From positions 1 through 13,577 of the forward strand of contig CAYGCQ010000030.1 of the NCBI GenBank assembly GCA_964348455.1: DNA of 13,577 nucleotides. Reading direction: 5' to 3'. This stretch comes from UBA10133 sp964348455. Lineage in GTDB: Bacteria > Patescibacteriota > Microgenomatia > UBA1400 > MFAQ01. Of the stretch, positions 6,229 through 13,251 are shown piece after piece; position 1 is the first letter of the stretch; each line of letters opens with the position of its first letter. A model generated the notes under the pieces. It had not been told where the DNA came from and ran no database searches. It saw only the letters and a list, made by a program, of their open reading frames with translations. Made by a program: the position numbers and the translations under genes.

Positions 6229-6561
6229 TTGAAAAGATTTTTTAATCGCCTATTACGATCTATTGGAATAATTACAGTCAAAGGTGCGGATATGGGTACC
6301 ACAAAGGACCATTTAAAGGTTACCTGGAGCGGAGAAGTCATAATCGTTTACTATCAGGACAAAAAAAGGCAAGAGTTTCACACCAAACTTTTCCTTTCAG
6401 ATCTCTTGCAGCTGAAGCCGAACCATGTCCAAGTCTTGGGGGACCTAACAGTAGAAAGGGTGAGACACTCAACAGACGACTTTATGTTTACATTTAAATC
6501 TGTAAACGGCAAAACTGACTGGATAAAAGTAAGTCACCGATCTATTATGAAAATCATCTAA
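6229..6561 (+). CDS. Hypothetical 110-residue basic protein
   Basis: The family is not recognised. The product opens with a short basic helix (KRFFNRLLRSIG) and continues with alternating hydrophobic stretches such as HLKVTWSGEVIIVYYQD and MFTFKSVNGKTDWIKVS, which suggest a small beta-rich fold. It has no cysteine, no signal peptide and no catalytic pattern. Start choice: GGAGG (6219-6223) lies five bases before TTG 6229, an ideal spacing. ATG 6217 is in frame but has no SD, and GGAGG overlaps it; it would add MEAT and is the alternative. The gene stands alone between the terminator at 6110-6137 and its own at 6561-6582. Confidence 0.7.
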   Translation: MKRFFNRLLRSIGIITVKGADMGTTKDHLKVTWSGEVIIVYYQDKKRQEFHTKLFLSDLLQLKPNHVQVLGDLTVERVRHSTDDFMFTFKSVNGKTDWIKVSHRSIMKII

Positions 6562-6582
6562 ACCCCCAATAGGGGGTTTTTT
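6561..6582 (+). terminator. Rho-independent terminator between convergent genes
   Basis: The stem AACCCCC/GGGGGTT (6561-6567 with 6572-6578) has an AATA loop and a six-T tract, overlapping the TAA of the 6229 gene. On the minus strand the hairpin lies about 10 bp past the stop of the alkyltransferase gene, but only TTT follows, so termination there would be weaker. Confidence 0.85.
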
Positions 6583-6591
6583 ATTTGCTCA

Positions 6592-6897
6592 CTATACCAA
6601 AATTTCAAGAAAATTCTCAATTTTTCCATCTTTAACAATCACGCCTTCAGAAGCCAGAAGTTTTATTTTTCTAGTAATTTCTCGACCCTTCTCATTACCC
6701 ATAAATCCGCCAACCTTACCGTCACTTTTAACTACTCTGTGACATGGTACCTCAGGCGCAAATAGATTGTTTCTCATAGCCTGACCCACGGCCTGATAAG
6801 CCTTGCTCCCAATTTTTTCAGCCAAAGACTTATATGTGGTAATTTTTCCCGATGGCACTTTTCTGAGCTCAGAGTAAATTTTCTCACTAAAAGTCAT
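6592..6897 (-). CDS. Single-domain MGMT-type cysteine methyltransferase
   Basis: This 101-residue protein is the DNA-binding and active-site domain of O6-alkylguanine-DNA alkyltransferase (Ogt/Ada C-terminal type), without the N-terminal ribonuclease-like domain of larger enzymes. The acceptor Cys52 is in VPCHRVVKSDG, so it is not an alkyltransferase-like (ATL) protein, in which this Cys is usually Trp. The helix-turn-helix GKITTYKSLAEKIGS..AVGQAMRNN (18-44) includes the likely Arg42 finger. GGFMGN (63-68) follows the active site as in the family. It should repair O6-alkylguanine by a one-use transfer to Cys52. No SD precedes ATG 6897, but a TATACT -10 (6909-6904) is placed for a leaderless transcript. 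It is divergent from the 6924 gene. Confidence 0.9.
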   Translation of the reverse strand: MTFSEKIYSELRKVPSGKITTYKSLAEKIGSKAYQAVGQAMRNNLFAPEVPCHRVVKSDGKVGGFMGNEKGREITRKIKLLASEGVIVKDGKIENFLEILV

Positions 6898-6902
6898 ATA
6901 TC

Positions 6903-6912
6903 TAGTATACTA
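6903..6912. promoter_or_regulatory. Palindromic shared -10 region of two divergent genes
   Basis: TAGTATACTA is a perfect 10-bp palindrome that gives TATACT on both strands. On the minus strand it ends six bases before ATG 6897, fitting leaderless transcription of the alkyltransferase. On the plus strand (6906-6911) it would start near 6918, which would cut into the SD AGGAG (6914-6918) of the 6924 gene, so that gene may use another promoter. Confidence 0.45.
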
Positions 6913-6923
6913 TAGGAGAAATA

Positions 6924-7553
6924 ATGGAAAAATATATCTATCAGACACCAGAGCTCGAAGTTGAAAGAGAAAAATACAGGATCGAAATCTCAGTTCTAGA
7001 GTCTACTGAAGGCTGGATTGAGTTATCCGATGGGCAAAAAGAAATTCTGAGAGTAACTCTCTACCTTCAAACTCGAGCTCAGCGAGACATGGATCCCGAC
7101 CACAAGAACGACCCCTGGTACTACGATTGGTTTAGGAGAGATAAGCAATACACACCCAAATACCAGGAAAGTCTAAAGAACATAAAGAGATGGTGTTGCC
7201 ACACTGCCGTCCAAAGCTTGGAGAATGTAGACCTCTCTGGAGAGTATCCTAAAGATCCACCTATCAATTTTTTTGATGCTGACTACACTTCAATAAAAAG
7301 CATTGACGGTTTGGTTGAAGCTGTAGAATCTATTGGGTTTCCGGCAGTGGTTCACATTAGTATGAAGCCAAAAAACAAAACAGGAAGGGCTCAACAATGT
7401 CACTCTTTTGTTATCATGGGTCATAATAAATCCAATAATTTAATTGTTTGGGAAAAACAGGATTTTCATTTGCCTTACAGAGTAACAACCCTTATCGATG
7501 TTTACGAACAGTATCGAGCAATTGAATTCTGGGGAATTCGAAAATTGAGGTGA
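6924..7553 (+). CDS. Unknown 209-residue protein with papain/NlpC-like features
   Basis: The family is not recognised. ATG 6924 has a good SD (AGGAG, 6914-6918). The N-terminal 70 residues are charged and probably helical. A helix starting RWCCHTAVQSLENV puts Cys91 or Cys92 at its N-terminus. A later strand begins QCHSFVIMGHN (His160), and the next strand is NLIVWEKQ (Trp176, Glu177). The order Cys at a helix start, then His at a strand start, then a polar residue in the next strand is typical of papain-fold enzymes (NlpC/P60, C39, transglutaminase-like), so hydrolase or transferase activity is a reasonable guess. There is no signal peptide or membrane segment, so it should be cytoplasmic. 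It ends 34 bp before dnaE on the same strand and may be cotranscribed with it. Confidence 0.75.
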   Translation: MEKYIYQTPELEVEREKYRIEISVLESTEGWIELSDGQKEILRVTLYLQTRAQRDMDPDHKNDPWYYDWFRRDKQYTPKYQESLKNIKRWCCHTAVQSLENVDLSGEYPKDPPINFFDADYTSIKSIDGLVEAVESIGFPAVVHISMKPKNKTGRAQQCHSFVIMGHNKSNNLIVWEKQDFHLPYRVTTLIDVYEQYRAIEFWGIRKLR

Positions 7554-7587
7554 CAAGAGACTCCTTTACCCGTAAGATAAAACAGTA

Positions 7588-10500
7588 ATGCCAAAGTTTG
7601 CCCACCTACATGTTCATACTGAGTTCTCACTTCTTGATGGGCTGAGTAAAATTGGAAAATTAATAGCTAAAACTAAAGAATTTGCTCAGACTCACGTGGC
7701 AATTACTGATCATGGTTCCATGTACGGCGCCATCGAATTTTATAAGAAAGCTATAAAAGAAGAGATAAAGCCTATTTTTGGTTGTGAGATTTACGTAGCC
7801 AAGGGATCTCGATTTGATAAAAATAAATCTGATGCAAACCACATGGTACTACTGGCTGAGGATTTTGAGGGGTATCAAAACTTATTAAAGATTGTCACAA
7901 TCGGCCAAACCGAAGGTTTTTACTACAAACCTCGAGTAGATAAAGAAACTCTGGCCAAGTACTCAAAAGGCATTATCGCTACCTCCGGATGTCCGGCAGG
8001 GAGAGTCCAAAAGCTACTAATCGAGGAGGGTCTTGAGTCTGCAAGGAAAGAACTTCAAGAATATGAACAAATATTCGGAAGTAAAAATATCTTTGTTGAG
8101 CTCCAAAGACATCATTACAACAAATACGCTCTGGACCCTAATGTTCCGGCAGAGATTAAACCAAAACTGCTCGACTTCTATGAAAATGAAAGAAAAGCTG
8201 AGGACGGCTTGATCAAACTTTCAAGAGAACTAGGGCTTCCCCTCATAGCAACCAACGACTCTCACTATATTAATCAAGAAGATGCGGCCGCTCAAGACGC
8301 TCTTGTTTGTGTCCAAACCGGAAAAACAATCGAAGATGTTAATCGAATGCGCTATATCGACACTCCTGACTTTTATTTAAAAAGTCCTGAGGAAATGTCA
8401 GAAGAATTTTCTGATTTGCCGGAAGCCATAGAAAATACCCAAAAAATTGCAGACCGATGTGACGTATCTATAAAGCTTGGTGAGTGGTATTTCCCCAAGA
8501 TGGATTTACCTGCCAATAAGACAGCCGGTGAGGTTCTAAGGGAACAGTCTTATGCTGGATGTAAAGAAATATTTGGTTCTGTTACCCCTATACAAGAAGA
8601 GCGATTAGACTACGAACTGGCTATTATTGAAAAAAAAGGTTATTCACCATACTTCTTGCTTTACTCCGGAATTGTGAACTATGCCAATGAGGTGGGCATC
8701 TACACCAATACCAGAGGATCAGCCGCCGGTTCTTTTGTTTCCTACTGCATGGGAATCACAACAGTAGATCCACTTTACTTCCGCCTTCCTTTTGAGCGAT
8801 TCTTGAATCCATTTCGCCCATCTCCACCAGACATTGACTTAGACGTCGCAGATATTCACCGCGACGATCTAATTCGTTACCTCGCAGATACTTATGGTCA
8901 CGAAAAAGTCGGTCAAATATGTACTTTTGGGACCATGAAGGCAAGAGCCGCAGTAAGAGATATCGGCAGAGTTATGGGCATGGCTTACTCCAAAGTAGAT
9001 AAAATTGCCAAAACTATTCCGGAAGGCAGTCAAGGGTCAGCAATGACTTTAAAAAAGGCCTTAGACAACACACCTGAACTAGTCAAGATGAGAGACGAGG
9101 ATCCAGAAATAAAAAAACTGTTACTGCTAGCTCAAAAAGTTGAGGGGAATGCTAGGCATATCTCGGTTCACGCTGCAGCCGTAATTGTTGGTCCGGACGA
9201 TCTTGTAAAATTTACTCCTCTTCAGAACGAAACCGGTGGGGGAGATAGGATAATTACTCAGTACGAAATGCACGCTGCTGAAGACGTCGGCATGATTAAG
9301 CTTGATATCTTGGGCATCGCGAATCTCTCTATTTTGGCAAATGCAGTTAAACTAGTCGAACGTTTAAATCCCGGAGTCAAGATAAATATCAAAAAAGTTC
9401 CTCTGGACGACAAGGAAACTTTTGAAATGCTTGCTCGGGGAGAGACCTTTGGAGTTTTTCAGTTATCGGGTGGTGGAATGACAAAACATTTGATGGATCT
9501 GCGACCTGAAAGGATTGAGGACGTAATGGCAATGGTGGCTCTGTATCGCCCAGGCCCAATGGGCAGTATTCCTGAATATATTATCAGGAAAAGAGATCCG
9601 GAAAAGATATCTTATTTTGTTCCGGGACTAGAAAAGATTTTAGATCAGTCTTATGGGATCATCACCTATCAAGATGATGTTCTGTTTATGGCTATTCAGC
9701 TGGCAGGATATAACTGGGAAGAAGCCGATAAGTTTCGAAAAGCAATTGGAAAAAAAATCATTTCCGAAATGGAAGCACAGCACTCCACGTTTGTAGAGGG
9801 TTGTGTCAGTAAATCCAATATTCCCAGGGACAAGGCTGAAGAGTTATTCAAGCAGATTGAAACTTTTGCCGCTTATGGTTTTAATAAGGCCCACGCAGCC
9901 TCTTACGGTATAGTCGCATACTGGACAGCCTATGTAAAAGCTCATTACCCAGTGGAATACATGACCTCATTGATGTCAGTGGAGGCTCTCGATACTGATA
10001 AGGTTGTTATGGCCATTTCAGAGTGTGAGAAGCTGGGGATAAAGGTGTTGGCACCAGACGTTAACGAATCATTAACTGACTTCACGGTTGTTGATATACC
10101 GGAATCGGAATTTCTTCCGGAAGGTAGAGCCAGGGACACTGGCAAGGCAATTCGCTTTGGTCTTTCAGCTATTAAAAATGTCGGAGCATCTGCAATTACC
10201 GCAATTCTTAGTGCTAGGGAAGAAAAGCCATTTGAAACCTTTACTGATTTTATGCATCGAGTTGATCTATCAAAAGTAAACAAGAGGGTGGCAGAATCAC
10301 TTATCAAAGTTGGAGCCCTGGATCGTTTTGGAAATAGAGCCCAGCTATTGGCTGCACTGCCCATAATTAGAGATAATTTTGTCAAAATTCAAAAAAGTAA
10401 AGGGCAAAATCAAGTTGGTCTATTTACTTCTGTCGGTCATGAAGATGATGTAACTGATCATTTGCCAAACATTCCGGAAATGATACTTGAAGATAAGCTC

Positions 10501-11097
10501 AAGTTGGAAAAGCAGCTTTTAGGTTTTTATCTTTCAGACAATCCTGTTAAAAAAATAGTCAGAATAGTATCGGATCTAATCTCTCATAAAATTGCCAATT
10601 TGGATCCTTCACTTCATATTAATCAAACGATTACAATTGCAGGAGTCATAAGTAGAGAGAAACTGGTAAATACGAAGAAAAGCAATTCAAAAATGGCCTT
10701 TGTTACGTTGGCAGATGATACTGGGCAAATCGACTGTATTGTGTTTCCTAGGCTTTACGCGGAGAATCCAGAACTGTGGCACGAAGACTCTCCTCTTATC
10801 ATTAAGGGCAAGGTTGATAACCGGGAGGATAAACTCCAAATTATTGTAGATTCCGGAATCTTGATCGATATAAAAAAAACTCCGAGAGACATGATTCATG
10901 AAGTTTTCATCAAGTCAGGCACACCTAAAGAAGTGATGCAAGAAGTGAGCCAATTGCTAAAAACCCACCCAGGAGACCACGAAATTATTGTTGCCATAGA
11001 GTCAGGCAACAATCTGAAGAAAATAACCTTACCCTATAAGGTGGATTTTACACCTAAGCTTGAGAAGCAGGTGGATAAAATCCTTCACGCCTGGTAA
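7588..11097 (+). CDS. dnaE: DNA polymerase III subunit alpha, DnaE type
   Basis: The replicative polymerase, 1169 residues. The N-terminal PHP domain (about 1-230) keeps a full set of likely metal ligands: His8 and His10 (HLHVHTEFS), Asp41-His42, Glu67, His85, Cys135, Asp224 and His226 (TNDSHY). It may therefore have proofreading activity, unlike the E. coli protein. The palm carries PDIDLD (414-419; likely catalytic Asp417 and Asp419) and KLDILG (Asp573). Fingers and nearby motifs include VALYRPGPMGSIPEYIIRKR and FNKAHAASYG. An HhH region (about 850-910) follows, then QVGLF (942-946), a match to the beta-clamp motif QxxLF, and an OB fold (about 1015-1090). No DnaQ-type exonuclease motif is present. 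There is no SD; GATAAA (7576-7581) six bases before the ATG could be a -10 for a leaderless mRNA. The AT-rich sense and motif variants (YQDDVL, YLSDNPV) resemble CPR enzymes. Confidence 0.98.
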   Translation: MPKFAHLHVHTEFSLLDGLSKIGKLIAKTKEFAQTHVAITDHGSMYGAIEFYKKAIKEEIKPIFGCEIYVAKGSRFDKNKSDANHMVLLAEDFEGYQNLLKIVTIGQTEGFYYKPRVDKETLAKYSKGIIATSGCPAGRVQKLLIEEGLESARKELQEYEQIFGSKNIFVELQRHHYNKYALDPNVPAEIKPKLLDFYENERKAEDGLIKLSRELGLPLIATNDSHYINQEDAAAQDALVCVQTGKTIEDVNRMRYIDTPDFYLKSPEEMSEEFSDLPEAIENTQKIADRCDVSIKLGEWYFPKMDLPANKTAGEVLREQSYAGCKEIFGSVTPIQEERLDYELAIIEKKGYSPYFLLYSGIVNYANEVGIYTNTRGSAAGSFVSYCMGITTVDPLYFRLPFERFLNPFRPSPPDIDLDVADIHRDDLIRYLADTYGHEKVGQICTFGTMKARAAVRDIGRVMGMAYSKVDKIAKTIPEGSQGSAMTLKKALDNTPELVKMRDEDPEIKKLLLLAQKVEGNARHISVHAAAVIVGPDDLVKFTPLQNETGGGDRIITQYEMHAAEDVGMIKLDILGIANLSILANAVKLVERLNPGVKINIKKVPLDDKETFEMLARGETFGVFQLSGGGMTKHLMDLRPERIEDVMAMVALYRPGPMGSIPEYIIRKRDPEKISYFVPGLEKILDQSYGIITYQDDVLFMAIQLAGYNWEEADKFRKAIGKKIISEMEAQHSTFVEGCVSKSNIPRDKAEELFKQIETFAAYGFNKAHAASYGIVAYWTAYVKAHYPVEYMTSLMSVEALDTDKVVMAISECEKLGIKVLAPDVNESLTDFTVVDIPESEFLPEGRARDTGKAIRFGLSAIKNVGASAITAILSAREEKPFETFTDFMHRVDLSKVNKRVAESLIKVGALDRFGNRAQLLAALPIIRDNFVKIQKSKGQNQVGLFTSVGHEDDVTDHLPNIPEMILEDKLKLEKQLLGFYLSDNPVKKIVRIVSDLISHKIANLDPSLHINQTITIAGVISREKLVNTKKSNSKMAFVTLADDTGQIDCIVFPRLYAENPELWHEDSPLIIKGKVDNREDKLQIIVDSGILIDIKKTPRDMIHEVFIKSGTPKEVMQEVSQLLKTHPGDHEIIVAIESGNNLKKITLPYKVDFTPKLEKQVDKILHAW

Positions 11098-11100
11098 AAT
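11092..11100 (+). promoter_or_regulatory. Possible extended -10 promoter for rplS at the dnaE stop
   Basis: TGG-TAAAAT overlaps the dnaE stop codon (11095-11097) and has the extended -10 form also seen before gatC. Transcription would start near 11107 and include the hairpin at 11119-11145. No -35 is apparent. Confidence 0.35.
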
Positions 11101-11118
11101 CAACGTATTCGTAATCCA

Positions 11119-11145
11119 CACGAGCTGAGGCGCTGCTCTCTTGTG
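11119..11145 (+). promoter_or_regulatory. Hairpin in the rplS 5' leader
   Basis: CACGAG (11119-11124) pairs with CTTGTG (11140-11145, one G-T pair), with an inner GAG/CTC helix (11127-11129 with 11136-11138). No T run follows, so it is not a terminator. L19 leaders that control their own gene are known in some Firmicutes and Flavobacteria; whether this is one is a guess. Confidence 0.4.
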
Positions 11146-11180
11146 CGAGGCGAACTATAAAAAAATAACTACATATAAAA

Positions 11181-11711
11181 ATGGCAAATCAAATAAAATG
11201 GCAGGATAAAATCCAATTCGGTGTCGGAGACACGATCAAGGTTTCATTGGCCGTCAAAGAGGGTGATAAATCAAGGAATCAGATCTTTCAAGGCATCGTA
11301 ATTGCAATCCGTGGTACTGGAGAAGGTAAGAATTTCATTGTTCGCAAGATCGCCACTGGTGCAGTAGGGGTAGAAAAAATACTTCCAATCAACACCCCAA
11401 CCATCACAGGCATCGAGATTGTCAAAAAAGGTAAGGTCCGTCGAGCTAAGCTTTACTACCTTAGGAACCTAGCTGGTAAGAAAGCTACTAAGATTAAGGA
11501 TGTTTTTGTCAAAAAAGGCCAAAAGGCTGTTGTAGACGTTCCTTTCGAAGATGTAGTTACAGATTCGGAAACCGCTGTTAAAGAAGAAAGGGTTAGGCCC
11601 GAAACTGCTACCAAGGTTAAAAATGCTCCTACTGCTGAAATTGTAAAAGTTAAAAAAGTTAAAAAAGGTCCCAAGAAGATCGTCCGCAGAGAAAGACAGT
11701 TTACTCGCTAA
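11181..11711 (+). CDS. rplS: 50S ribosomal protein L19 with a long basic C-terminal extension
   Basis: L19 lies at the interface of the large and small subunits. Residues 1-107 match the family: FGVGDTIKVSLAVKEGDKSR, QIFQGIVIAIRGTGEGKNFIVRK, GVEKILPINTP and GKVRRAKLYYLRNLAGKKA. The usual length is about 115; this protein has 176. The extra 60 or so residues start acidic (PFEDVVTDSETAVKEE), then become strongly basic (KVKKVKKGPKKIVRRERQFTR), consistent with a disordered rRNA-binding tail. No clear SD precedes ATG 11181; the leader is A-rich just ahead of it. The gene follows dnaE and is not in the rpsP-rimM-trmD-rplS order of many bacteria. No strong terminator is seen in the 166-bp gap that follows. 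Confidence 0.97.
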   Translation: MANQIKWQDKIQFGVGDTIKVSLAVKEGDKSRNQIFQGIVIAIRGTGEGKNFIVRKIATGAVGVEKILPINTPTITGIEIVKKGKVRRAKLYYLRNLAGKKATKIKDVFVKKGQKAVVDVPFEDVVTDSETAVKEERVRPETATKVKNAPTAEIVKVKKVKKGPKKIVRRERQFTR

Positions 11712-11843
11712 ATACCTTACTATTTCGGGTTCACCTTTTTGGGAGAGGCCATCAACAATCTAGCAATACAACCCTCAATTTTCGTGTATACAATCGCAAA
11801 GATCTGTAGAATTTCTTCAAGTCTATAAGACCTCTAATCAGTT

Positions 11844-11861
11844 TAAGTGTGAGATCACTTA
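11844..11861. repeat. Inverted repeat in the rplS/Nudix convergent gap
   Basis: TAAGTG-N6-CACTTA, 6-bp arms around TGAGAT, lies 17 bp past the stop of the minus-strand Nudix gene. There is no T run on either side, so intrinsic termination is unlikely. The same TAAGTG hexamer occurs next to the palindrome ahead of the Nudix gene (on its coding strand, 12570-12565). Nothing else is evident in the gap 11712-11877. Confidence 0.35.
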
Positions 11862-11877
11862 CATCTTAACTATACAT

Positions 11878-12552
11878 CTAATCTGTCACCACTACTTTCT
11901 TATTCTTAAAAGAATATAGCATTGCCGGGCGATGAGCAATCCCTTCAAGTTTCCTACCAGAAGATACTATTAATCCTGTTGACAGTATCTTTTTTCTAAA
12001 GTTTCTCTTGTCGACACTTGTTTTAAGAATAATTTCGTAAACTTTTTGCAACTCGGTAAGTGTAAAAGATCCAGGAAGTAAACCCATTACAATGTTTGTA
12101 TAGCCCAATTTAGCCCGAAGCCTCTTCAGCCCATATTTAACAATTTCACTGTGATCAAAAGCAAGAGTAGGAAGAGAGTCAACCTTAAAGAAATTTGCTT
12201 CTGAGGCATCTCCACTTGATGTTAAATTCCAATTACTTTTTGAAGTGAGTGCCATGTACGTAACAGTAATTACTCTTGTCCTGGGGTCTCTTTTTGGTTC
12301 CCCAAATGTAAAAAGCTGTTCAAGGTAAACATCCTTCACACCACTTTCCTCTTGTAACTCTCTTTTTGCAGCCTCATCAAGAGATTCATCCATCCTCACA
12401 AACCCCCCTGGTAGTGCCCACGAACCCGCAAAGGGGTCTTCGTTTCTCTTTACAAGTAAGATTTTTAGTTCACCTTCATCAATGGTAAATAATAGTACAT
12501 CTACTGAGACAGACGGTCTCTCATACTTTGATACATCATATTTATTGCTCAT
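11878..12552 (-). CDS. NrtR-like protein: Nudix domain plus C-terminal winged helix
   Basis: The 224-residue protein has an N-terminal Nudix hydrolase domain with an intact Nudix box, G50-X5-E56-X7-REL-X-EE-X-GV (50-72). A C-terminal winged helix-like segment (about 155-224; GSFTLTELQKVYEIIL...DKRNFRKKIL) follows. This is the layout of NrtR, a regulator of NAD genes that senses ADP-ribose, and of related ADP-ribose pyrophosphatases. In many NrtR regulators the Nudix box is degenerate and catalysis is lost; here the metal-binding glutamates are kept, so it may hydrolyse ADP-ribose or a related nucleotide as well as, or instead of, regulating. No NAD-metabolism gene is in the window. It has no SD. 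Its promoter overlaps a palindrome of the NrtR-site form, suggesting self-regulation and a leaderless mRNA starting at ATG 12552. Confidence 0.88.
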   Translation of the reverse strand: MSNKYDVSKYERPSVSVDVLLFTIDEGELKILLVKRNEDPFAGSWALPGGFVRMDESLDEAAKRELQEESGVKDVYLEQLFTFGEPKRDPRTRVITVTYMALTSKSNWNLTSSGDASEANFFKVDSLPTLAFDHSEIVKYGLKRLRAKLGYTNIVMGLLPGSFTLTELQKVYEIILKTSVDKRNFRKKILSTGLIVSSGRKLEGIAHRPAMLYSFKNKKVVVTD

Positions 12553-12567
12553 GTGTTAATTATACAC
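12553..12567 (-). promoter_or_regulatory. Promoter and putative NrtR-type operator of the Nudix gene
   Basis: On the minus strand, GTGTATAATTAACAC combines a perfect TATAAT -10 (12564-12559) with flanking GTGT/ACAC arms. The core GT-N7-AC is the spacing described for NrtR boxes. The -10 ends six bases before ATG 12552. A protein bound here would block its own promoter. Confidence 0.5.
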
Positions 12568-12606
12568 TTACGAAGGAACTGGTTGCACCCAGTGGTCTAT
12601 ATGATA

Positions 12607-12637
12607 TAAAACAGCCCTCACGATGAGGGCTGTTTTA
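12607..12637 (-). terminator. Strong hairpin terminator after the secreted-protein genes
   Basis: A 14-bp perfect stem (12607-12620 with 12624-12637) with a CGA loop contains ACAGCCCTCA/TGAGGGCTGT and A/T-rich flanks that give TTTT on both strands. It lies about 18 bp after the stop of the minus-strand gene at 12655 and could work in both directions. Confidence 0.85.
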
Positions 12638-12654
12638 AACTTAAGCTCTAATTA

Positions 12655-13251
12655 CTATTTACAAACAACGTAAGGTGTCCAGTAGTAGTCCATCCCAGCA
12701 GAGCAATTAACAGGCTCAATTAAATTGTGATTCTTGTCGACAACGTTCAGCCCTAAATGTGTCTCAACCGTCATGTTTTTAGTTGGGTCTGCACCTGGCC
12801 AGTCAGTATAAAGGGTATAAGTTTTCCCAGCTTCTATAAGTTGTGTCTCGGTATAGTGGTGCTGAGGTTCTTCTGGTCCTCGGGGTGAGGCAATATACCA
12901 ATCTGTCTGCATGTAAAACGGTCCTCCATTACTAGGTAGAGAGTGGACAGTGTATTTGGTCGGAAAATTCTTAATAGGATCAAACCAGCAAACTGCCGTA
13001 TCAGGGAGGCTAAAAGAAACTCTACACTTGGAGCTCCTTGGGGTTGGGGTCTTGGTGGGTGTTGGTGTTGGGGATTTAGGTGGAGTAATTGTAGTCTTGG
13101 GTGTTAAATTAATAGCTAACTCGCAAACAGGCGCCGCCTTTGTTCTTGACTCAGTTGATTCTCGGCTCGTCATTGCGTAAGCAATTCCTCCGAGTAAAGA
13201 TAACGTGGCTACGATTCCAACAAGCTTTAAGATTCCTGTGTTTTTTTTCAT
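12655..13251 (-). CDS. Secreted or membrane-anchored protein with a Pro/Thr linker, unknown function
   Basis: This 198-residue protein has a basic N-terminus and one hydrophobic segment (about 9-26, VGIVATLSLLGGIAYA), a signal peptide or anchor. A Ser/Thr/Lys-rich region follows, then a Pro/Thr linker (52-71, with PTPTPTKTPTP). The C-terminal domain (about 76-198) is aromatic- and strand-rich and holds Cys76, Cys88, Cys183 and Cys197; Cys43 precedes the linker. Disulfides outside the cell are plausible. No enzyme motif is visible, so a surface or adhesin-like role is only inference. The ATG overlaps the TAA of the upstream gene by one base (TAATG) with no SD, implying translational coupling. 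On the opposite strand the linker gives clustered G runs at 13040-13073. Confidence 0.8.
   Translation of the reverse strand: MKKNTGILKLVGIVATLSLLGGIAYAMTSRESTESRTKAAPVCELAINLTPKTTITPPKSPTPTPTKTPTPRSSKCRVSFSLPDTAVCWFDPIKNFPTKYTVHSLPSNGGPFYMQTDWYIASPRGPEEPQHHYTETQLIEAGKTYTLYTDWPGADPTKNMTVETHLGLNVVDKNHNLIEPVNCSAGMDYYWTPYVVCK

Noticed and set aside
6592..6897. Alkyltransferase-like (ATL) protein without methyl transfer activity
   Set aside because: The active-site Cys in PCHR is present, whereas ATL proteins typically have Trp there.
9945..10385. Minus-strand open frame of 146 codons opposite dnaE
   Set aside because: Ser/Thr/Leu-rich shadow of the conserved polymerase gene, with no supporting signals.
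11844..11861. Inverted repeat as terminator of the Nudix gene
   Set aside because: No T run on either strand; kept only as an inverted repeat.
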